NCBI RefSeq assembly: GCF_001557875.1
Contig: NZ_LNRF01000004.1
Span: 62,001 to 126,000, forward strand
Reading direction: 5' to 3'
DNA: 64,000 nt
From: Vibrio splendidus
Lineage (GTDB): Bacteria > Pseudomonadota > Gammaproteobacteria > Enterobacterales > Vibrionaceae
Position 1 is the first letter of the stretch, and each line of letters opens with the position of its first letter. Positions 58,892-64,000 of this stretch are shown piece by piece. The notes under the pieces were generated by a model. The model did not search any database. It saw nothing but the letters and a program-made list of their open reading frames with translations, and was not told the origin of the DNA. Both the position numbers and the translations under genes were made by a program.

Positions 58892-60145
58892 TCATCTAAA
58901 TAATTCATCCTCAAGCCACTTTATCGCCAATTCGAGGGATTGCTCATAACCTTGTGTAATTGACTTAGCTTTGATTTTCTTCGCTTTTCCGTAATCACTG
59001 TAAATAGCAACCAGTTGATTATCCATTGGTGGTGAAACAGGGTCACCTTCCAAAGCCAATGCCAAGATAGGAACACTGGTTTTACTGTTTGACAGCAAAC
59101 CTTGTACCTTGAGTGACCACGCCATTAACTGCCCAGAAAGACTGTTGATATCAACTGCACCTTTACCAAGACGCGAAGCCAACACATCTAAATGCATCTT
59201 AGGCATCTGTTTAAGCTTGTCGGCATGCACAAAGATGTCATGAATTGGCGCGCCTAAAGAGATACACGCTTTAATCTTATGTTGCTCAAGGAAAGATAAT
59301 CTCACCATCGCATTGCCACCGAAACGGAAGCCAAACAAGCCAACTTTGTGGTGATCGACCCATGGAATATTAGGTAGCTCATTCAGCACGGCTTGATGAA
59401 GACAAGATGAGTCTTCGGTTAACGGCCAATGTGCACTGTGCCCTATCGACGGCATGTCTACCGTTAACATGGCAATGTTCTTTGGTGCTAAGTAATCTCT
59501 AAACAAGCGCCACATATCGGTTTGCAAGCTATCGAGACCAGCGCTGACAATCACAACCGGTTGTGGTTTGTCTGTTTTGGTTAGATGTAAGTTCGCTTTG
59601 ATCTTCTTGTTTTGGTATGGAATATCAATCTGTTTGACGATCAACTTAGTATGCTTAATCGCTTCAGAATACGCTGCGTTGGCCAACACTTGAGCCTGAG
59701 CCGCCAAGTTGTCGTTCTTGAGATGTGGGTAACCCGCAATACTGAAGCACAACGATGCTGAAAACAGCTCTTCAGCCATCTCTTCACCGCTCTTTTCATT
59801 AGAACGATTTTGATGCTGCATACCCAGCTTGGTCCATTCGTATGCCCAGTTGCCACTTCGGTAACCCATAACCGTATCTAGCCACTCATCGGTTGTACGG
59901 GAGTTATCTGATGACGCGATGCGAGCCAATACCGCTTCTTGCTCAATTGGATTAACGCCTTGCCATACCCACTGAAGACGTCTTAGGTTTCGGTACCATG
60001 ATGAGTTTTGCTGTTCACGCTTCTCATCCAATAACGCTTCAGAGCTTGGCATGTATTGTGTCAACATTGAGGTCTCTTTCGCCTGCTTGTGCTTTACAAA
60101 CAAAGTTTCCGAAAGGTTCGAGCTCGTTTCTTCTGGTTCAGACAT
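58892..60145 (-). CDS. frsA: Fermentation-respiration switch protein FrsA (alpha/beta hydrolase)
   Basis: A 417-residue FrsA/YafA family protein. The alpha/beta-hydrolase core has VVIVSAGLDSLQTD and GLFGFRFGGNAMVRLS, where the usual serine of the nucleophile elbow is arginine, as in other FrsA proteins; enzyme activity is disputed. It binds EIIA-glc in E. coli. The start is set at MSEPEETSS; the frame runs 22 codons further upstream without a Shine-Dalgarno. E. coli FrsA has 414. Confidence 0.92.
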   Translation of the reverse strand: MSEPEETSSNLSETLFVKHKQAKETSMLTQYMPSSEALLDEKREQQNSSWYRNLRRLQWVWQGVNPIEQEAVLARIASSDNSRTTDEWLDTVMGYRSGNWAYEWTKLGMQHQNRSNEKSGEEMAEELFSASLCFSIAGYPHLKNDNLAAQAQVLANAAYSEAIKHTKLIVKQIDIPYQNKKIKANLHLTKTDKPQPVVIVSAGLDSLQTDMWRLFRDYLAPKNIAMLTVDMPSIGHSAHWPLTEDSSCLHQAVLNELPNIPWVDHHKVGLFGFRFGGNAMVRLSFLEQHKIKACISLGAPIHDIFVHADKLKQMPKMHLDVLASRLGKGAVDINSLSGQLMAWSLKVQGLLSNSKTSVPILALALEGDPVSPPMDNQLVAIYSDYGKAKKIKAKSITQGYEQSLELAIKWLEDELFR

Positions 60146-60182
60146 TGGGATACTTAATAAGAAATGGTTGTCACTAATAATA

Positions 60183-60215
60183 TAAAAAAAAATGACCCTA
60201 TAAAGGGTCATTTCT
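60183..60215 (-). terminator. Terminator of gpt
   Basis: Stem AAATGACCCT and AGGGTCATTT with a long A-run (60184-60191) giving a T-run on the minus strand. Confidence 0.9.
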
Positions 60216-60234
60216 CAAAAAACTAAGTTTACGC

Positions 60235-60699
60235 TTATTTTGACTTGCGATTTACTGGCTCAACGTAGCTTAGGCTAGTATCCCAAGGTTGCTCAATCCA
60301 TGTGTCTTGAGCGATATCAACGATGTACTCGTCTAGCAAATCAGCACCAGATGGCTTTGCACATACAGCGATCAGTTTCGCTTTTGGGTACATCTCGCGA
60401 AGTTTGCGTGCAGTGTCACCACTATCAACAAGGTCTTCAACGATTAGGAAGCCTTCGCCGTCACCTTCAGGTGCTTTAACTACTGTCATATCACGTTGGT
60501 GATCGTGGTCGTAGCTAGAAATACAAATCGTATCTACGTGACGAATACCTAGCTCACGAGCCAAGATTGCACCAGGAACCAAACCACCACGGCTTACTGC
60601 CCAGATGCCTTTCCACTGCTCTGCTGGCATTTGCTTTTCAGCTAGTTGACGGCAGTAAGTCTGCATGTTGTCCCAAGTGATAACGAATTTGTTGCTCAT
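60235..60699 (-). CDS. gpt: Xanthine-guanine phosphoribosyltransferase
   Basis: A 154-residue salvage enzyme that joins guanine or xanthine to PRPP. The PRPP loop is [17 protein letters not shown] and the hood [11 protein letters not shown] lies near the end. E. coli Gpt has 152. It follows the permease gene with an 84-bp spacer containing a hairpin (AGAGGCTAT and ATAGCCTCT at 60732-60756), so the two may be partly cotranscribed, taking up and then salvaging guanine. Confidence 0.96.
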   Translation of the reverse strand: MSNKFVITWDNMQTYCRQLAEKQMPAEQWKGIWAVSRGGLVPGAILARELGIRHVDTICISSYDHDHQRDMTVVKAPEGDGEGFLIVEDLVDSGDTARKLREMYPKAKLIAVCAKPSGADLLDEYIVDIAQDTWIEQPWDTSLSYVEPVNRKSK

Positions 60700-60783
60700 A
60701 GTATAAAACCTAATAATTTTGTCATGTTATTAGAGGCTATCTCAAACATAGCCTCTTCAGCGATTAAGCAGAAATCTAGACGA

Positions 60784-62073
60784 TTAAGCGAAAATGTATT
60801 TAAGAATAAAGATAACCGACATTACCCACACAGCAGGTGAAACGTCGCGACCTTTACCACTTAGCAGCTTAATTGCAGCGTAAGCGATGAAACCTAGTGA
60901 GATACCCTCAGCGATAGAGTACGTCAGCGGCATAAGCAGACATGTTACCACGACTGGTGCTGCTTCCGTAAGATCACGCCAATCAATGCCAACTAGGCCA
61001 GACATCATCAGAATTGCTACATAGAAAAGTGCACCTGATGTTGCGTAAGCCGGAATCATACCTGCTAGTGGCGAGAAGAAAAGAGCCAGTAGGAATAAGA
61101 CACCAACAACAACGGCAGTTAAACCGGTACGGCCGCCTTCAGCGACACCCGCAACACTCTCAACATAAGAAGTAGTATTTGATGTACCTAGCAGAGCACC
61201 AATAGACGTTGCAGTTGAGTCCGCAAGTAGTGCTTTGTTTAAGCGAGGTAGTTTTCCGTCTTCTTTGATTAGGTTTGCTTTCGTTGCAACACCCACCAAA
61301 GTACCTGCTGTATCGAATAAATCGACGAACAAGAATGCGAATACCACTGAAATCATACCGATTTCAAATACCGCAGAGAAATCAAGCTGCATGAATGTAG
61401 GTGCAAGGCTTGGTGGTGTAGACATGATGCCGCCGTATTGAACGTCACCAATAACAATACCAAGAGCTGTGATAGCTAGAATCGCAATCATTACTGCGCC
61501 TTTCACGCCACGGTGAACAAGAGCAATCGTTAAGAAGAAACCAAGTGCACCTAGAATAGGAGCAATCGCAGTAATGTCGCCCAGTGAAACTTTAGTTGCT
61601 GGGTTAGAAACAACGATGCCTGCATTGCTAAGAGCAATAAACGCTAGGAAAAGACCGATACCTGCAGAAATACCAACACGCAGAGACATAGGGATCGAGT
61701 TGATAATCCATTCACGGATCTTAAAGATACTTAAGAAGATAAAGATTACGCCCGATACGAAAACCGCTGCCAGAGCAACTTGCCACGTATAACCCATACC
61801 CATTACAACAGCGTAGGTAAAGAATGCGTTCAAACCCATGCCTGGAGCTTGAGCAATTGGGTAGTTAGCAACAAAGCCCATGATGAAACAGCCAATAGCA
61901 GCCGCTAAACAGGTTGCTACAAATACAGCGCCATGGTCCATACCAGCATCAGCTAGAATCATTGGGTTTACAAAAATGATGTAAGCCATTGTTAGGAAGG
62001 TTGTTAGACCTGCGATGATTTCAGTGCGCACATTGGTGCCATTTTCACTGAGTTTGAATAGCTTTTCGAACAT
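60784..62073 (-). CDS. NCS2 purine permease, AzgA/GhxP-like
   Basis: A 429-residue inner-membrane transporter with about 12-14 hydrophobic segments. The AzgA-like branch signature is TFLTMAYIIFVNPMILADAGMD and APGMGLNAFFTYAVV; the sites that bind purine lie in VDLFDTAGTLVGVATKAN. By sequence this resembles the hypoxanthine/guanine or adenine permeases rather than xanthine ones; which is uncertain. The gpt gene follows. A PurR operator lies 22-38 bp upstream, consistent with repression in purine-rich conditions. Confidence 0.88.
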   Translation of the reverse strand: MFEKLFKLSENGTNVRTEIIAGLTTFLTMAYIIFVNPMILADAGMDHGAVFVATCLAAAIGCFIMGFVANYPIAQAPGMGLNAFFTYAVVMGMGYTWQVALAAVFVSGVIFIFLSIFKIREWIINSIPMSLRVGISAGIGLFLAFIALSNAGIVVSNPATKVSLGDITAIAPILGALGFFLTIALVHRGVKGAVMIAILAITALGIVIGDVQYGGIMSTPPSLAPTFMQLDFSAVFEIGMISVVFAFLFVDLFDTAGTLVGVATKANLIKEDGKLPRLNKALLADSTATSIGALLGTSNTTSYVESVAGVAEGGRTGLTAVVVGVLFLLALFFSPLAGMIPAYATSGALFYVAILMMSGLVGIDWRDLTEAAPVVVTCLLMPLTYSIAEGISLGFIAYAAIKLLSGKGRDVSPAVWVMSVIFILKYIFA

Positions 62074-62095
62074 TATCGAATCCTATAAGGGTAAA

Positions 62096-62111
62096 AAGTA
62101 AACGGTTGCGT
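62096..62111. promoter_or_regulatory. PurR operator upstream of the NCS2 permease
   Basis: On the minus strand ACGCAACCGTTTACTT meets every fixed position of ANGCAANCGNTTNCNT, 23-38 bp upstream of the permease start codon. Confidence 0.75.
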
Positions 62112-62480
62112 AATCGATTGGCTGTGGATTATAAAGTTATCAAATAACAAATTCCAGATAGAATTAAGGCTCTAATCGATATTTATCAGAATGCCGTATG
62201 AAACAAAGCGATTAAAAACGAAGGTGTTAATAATAAATAGTAATTAAAAACAAACAATTAAGAGCAATAGCGTCAGTAAAATTAGTTGATTATTTTTTCT
62301 ACCATCGCTTATTTTCATTGAGAATCTAGCCAGTAAATTCTGAATTCAAACCCACAATAGTTATGTATTTTTCAACAGGATCAGTAATAAAGCGCAAATT
62401 GATATTTCGGCGTTTAAAAAACAACCACGCAGAACAGCAGGGAAAGTGACAATATAAAGCGGTTTGGAAAAGTAGCAGGC
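62112..62480. other. Gene-free AT-rich spacer
   Basis: About 370 bp separating the PurR site from the terminator of the short-ORF transcript. Apart from a 68-codon frame on the minus strand without a ribosome-binding site, I see nothing. Confidence 0.5.
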
Positions 62481-62510
62481 AAAAAAAACGCCACTCAAAA
62501 CTGAGTGGCG
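62481..62510 (-). terminator. Terminator of the short-ORF transcript
   Basis: A 9-bp perfect stem (CGCCACTCA, loop AAAC on the plus strand, TGAGTGGCG) with an eight-base T-run on the minus strand. Confidence 0.9.
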
Positions 62511-62594
62511 GTAGAATCTGTCAACCAAAAGGGCTGTAAAAGAATTCCAATATATAGGGGTGAACAAAACTGTTCGAGTTACATGCTTACGGTA

Positions 62595-62681
62595 TTAGTA
62601 ACCAAAGCTTGTAGGGTATGCAAAGTTGCTAGTGTAAACAGAGCTGTTAAGCCAGAACATTGCAGATGGTAAACCTTTCAT
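62595..62681 (-). CDS. Candidate 28-residue small protein, aromatic-rich
   Basis: An ATG, preceded by AAGGTGATAGTT (a good Shine-Dalgarno, 8 nt), opens 28 codons: it starts MKGLPSAMFWLN, has a serine/threonine/asparagine-rich middle and ends PTSFGY, with seven aromatic residues (F, W, Y) and only one charged residue. A TTGTAA/TATATT promoter with a 16-bp spacer lies upstream and a strong terminator downstream, so it owns a roughly 300-nt transcript with a 107-nt leader. I do not recognise the sequence. It may be a secreted or membrane-active peptide or a leader peptide, and the RNA itself could be the functional product. Confidence 0.55.
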   Translation of the reverse strand: MKGLPSAMFWLNSSVYTSNFAYPTSFGY

Positions 62682-62794
62682 AACTATCACCTTAATAAAT
62701 CAATAAAAAACGAATTTGATTTCTCGGTTCCTTGGAGGCGATAAAACGGACTCATCCTTTGAGCATTTACTCTTCATCTCAGAAGTTGGTTATT

Positions 62795-62822
62795 AATATA
62801 CCTCAAAGAAAAAAGATTACAA
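62795..62822 (-). promoter_or_regulatory. Predicted promoter of the 28-residue ORF
   Basis: Minus-strand TTGTAA (62817-62822) and TATATT (62795-62800), 16 bp apart, placing the start near 62788. Confidence 0.5.
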
Positions 62823-63137
62823 GTATTTTTTGCTATACGTCACACTTTTAGTCAATTAAGGTTATTTTGCAAACTTATTTTCGTAATAAAATTACAAAAT
62901 AGAATTAAACAAACGTTTGCCCATACCATTTATAAGCATCAAGGCGCTTAATTGTGATCAGAGGGACAAGATCGCTTTCAAAATTTGAGGTATTTGAGGT
63001 TTAGAACCGCTACTCGTCAAAACGCTCAAGTGGTATGCTGTTGCCATCAAAACAGACCCATATTTTAGATTTTTGTTCTAGATATCCACCTACACAAACC
63101 CTAAATATATGGTTATCAAATAAAAAAGGAGTCATCC

Positions 63138-64000
63138 GTGTCTGAATTCCATTCTGAGATCAGTAAATTATCCCCTGCCCCTATCTGGCAGTTCTTCGAT
63201 AAGATTTGCTCAATCCCACACCCTTCTAAGCATGAAGAAGAGCTTGCTCAATACATTATTGCTTGGGCAACAGAGCAAGGCCTAGATGTACGTCGTGACC
63301 CAACGGGCAACGTATTCATCAAAAAGCCTGCAACGGCGGGTATGGAAAACAAAAAAGGTGTGGTGCTACAAGCTCACATCGATATGGTTCCACAAAAGAA
63401 CGAAGACACAGTTCATGACTTCGCTAAAGATCCAATCCAACCATACATTGATGGTGAGTGGGTTACAGCTAGAGGCACAACGCTTGGCGCTGACAACGGC
63501 ATGGGCATGGCTTCTTGCCTAGCGGTTCTTGCTTCAAACGAAATCCAGCACGGCCCTATCGAAGTTCTACTAACAGTAGATGAAGAAGCAGGCATGACCG
63601 GTGCTTTCGGTCTTGAAGCGGGTTGGTTGGAAGGCGATATCCTTCTTAACACCGATTCAGAGCAAGAAGGCGAAGTGTACATGGGTTGTGCTGGCGGTAT
63701 CGACGGCGCAATGACATTTGAAATTGCTCGTAACGCGATTCCAGCTGACTTCGTAACACGTAAGCTAACGCTAAAAGGCCTAAAAGGCGGTCACTCTGGT
63801 TGTGACATCCACACAGGTCGTGCAAACGCAAACAAACTGCTTGCTCGCTTCCTAGCGGGTCACGCAAAAGAGCTAGACCTTCGCATCGTCGAATTCAAAG
63901 GTGGTAGCCTTCGTAACGCGATCCCTCGTGAAGGTTTCGTAACGGTTGCTGTTCCTGCGGCAAACCAAGAAAGACTGGCTTCACTATACAACTACTACAC
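63138..64000 (+). CDS. pepD: Aminoacyl-histidine dipeptidase PepD (5' part)
   Basis: The first 287 residues of an M20 metallopeptidase that hydrolyses Xaa-His and other dipeptides. Zinc-site segments are [37 protein letters not shown] and [17 protein letters not shown]. The start is GTG (63138-63140), 7 nt after AAAGGA. It runs off the end of the window (E. coli PepD has 485). Divergent from gpt as in E. coli, with the permease and short ORF lying between. Confidence 0.95.
   Translation, partial: MSEFHSEISKLSPAPIWQFFDKICSIPHPSKHEEELAQYIIAWATEQGLDVRRDPTGNVFIKKPATAGMENKKGVVLQAHIDMVPQKNEDTVHDFAKDPIQPYIDGEWVTARGTTLGADNGMGMASCLAVLASNEIQHGPIEVLLTVDEEAGMTGAFGLEAGWLEGDILLNTDSEQEGEVYMGCAGGIDGAMTFEIARNAIPADFVTRKLTLKGLKGGHSGCDIHTGRANANKLLARFLAGHAKELDLRIVEFKGGSLRNAIPREGFVTVAVPAANQERLASLYNYY

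Noticed and set aside
62361..62567. 68-codon minus-strand ORF
   Set aside because: It spans the terminator of the 28-codon ORF, lacks a Shine-Dalgarno and has a random composition.
62908..62923. PurR-like CAAACGTTTG upstream of pepD
   Set aside because: Two fixed consensus positions are missing on either strand and pepD is not a known PurR gene.

Overview
The window is chromosomal DNA from a marine gammaproteobacterium, almost certainly a Vibrio, probably near the V. splendidus clade. The evidence is the Na+ motor genes pomAB, the Vibrio-type gene orders (treR-treB-treC, the rib/nusB/thiL/pgpA block, pepD-gpt-frsA-crl-proBA), Vibrio-like CsrB and GcvB RNAs, and steady moderate-GC codon use. 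The species is inferred from protein similarity only. I see no insertion sequence, prophage, CRISPR array, rRNA or tRNA.

Region by region. 1-4.4 kb: a GNAT acetyltransferase, a CsrB-family regulatory RNA with its VarA/GacA-type operator, a small DNA-binding-like protein, a UPF0178 protein and two unassigned outer-membrane proteins. 4.4-11.5 kb: an AbgT transporter, the zinc-free ribosomal paralogues L36 and L31 behind adjacent Zur-like and Fur-like boxes, trmO, proS and several small conserved genes. 11.5-16.9 kb: a repeat-rich spacer, glyA with a PurR box, a YitT membrane protein, and a ToxR-like membrane regulator next to a lipoprotein whose Shine-Dalgarno lies in a perfect inverted repeat. 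16.9-26.5 kb: treC, treB and treR with TreR operators, a MliC-type lipoprotein, gmhB, metNIQ under tandem Met boxes, and a frame-broken LamB-type porin with the same TreR-type operators.

26.9-41.5 kb: a zinc-ribbon protein, syd, queF, two GGDEF proteins (one degenerate), ppnN, xni, a TonB-dependent receptor behind a perfect Fur palindrome with a possible small RNA opposite, then rlmM, a DUF423 gene, a hydrolase and gcvA in a tightly overlapped block divergent from the GcvB RNA. 41.8-49 kb: thiI, pomBA with a sigma-28 promoter, and the isoprenoid operon xseB-ispA-dxs. 49-58.7 kb: a minus-strand run of nrdR, ribD, ribE, a RibB fused to a degenerate RibA domain, ribH, nusB, thiL and pgpA, followed by proBA and crl. 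58.9-64 kb: frsA, gpt, a purine permease with a PurR box, an undescribed 28-codon ORF with its own promoter and terminator, and the start of pepD.

The most interesting signals are the 28-codon aromatic-rich ORF near 62.6 kb, the broken porin that appears to belong to the trehalose regulon, the possible Fur-adjacent RNA near 38 kb, the covarying hairpin repeats beside glyA, and the sequestered Shine-Dalgarno beside the ToxR-like regulator. All gene functions come from recognising families by eye. No database search was run.
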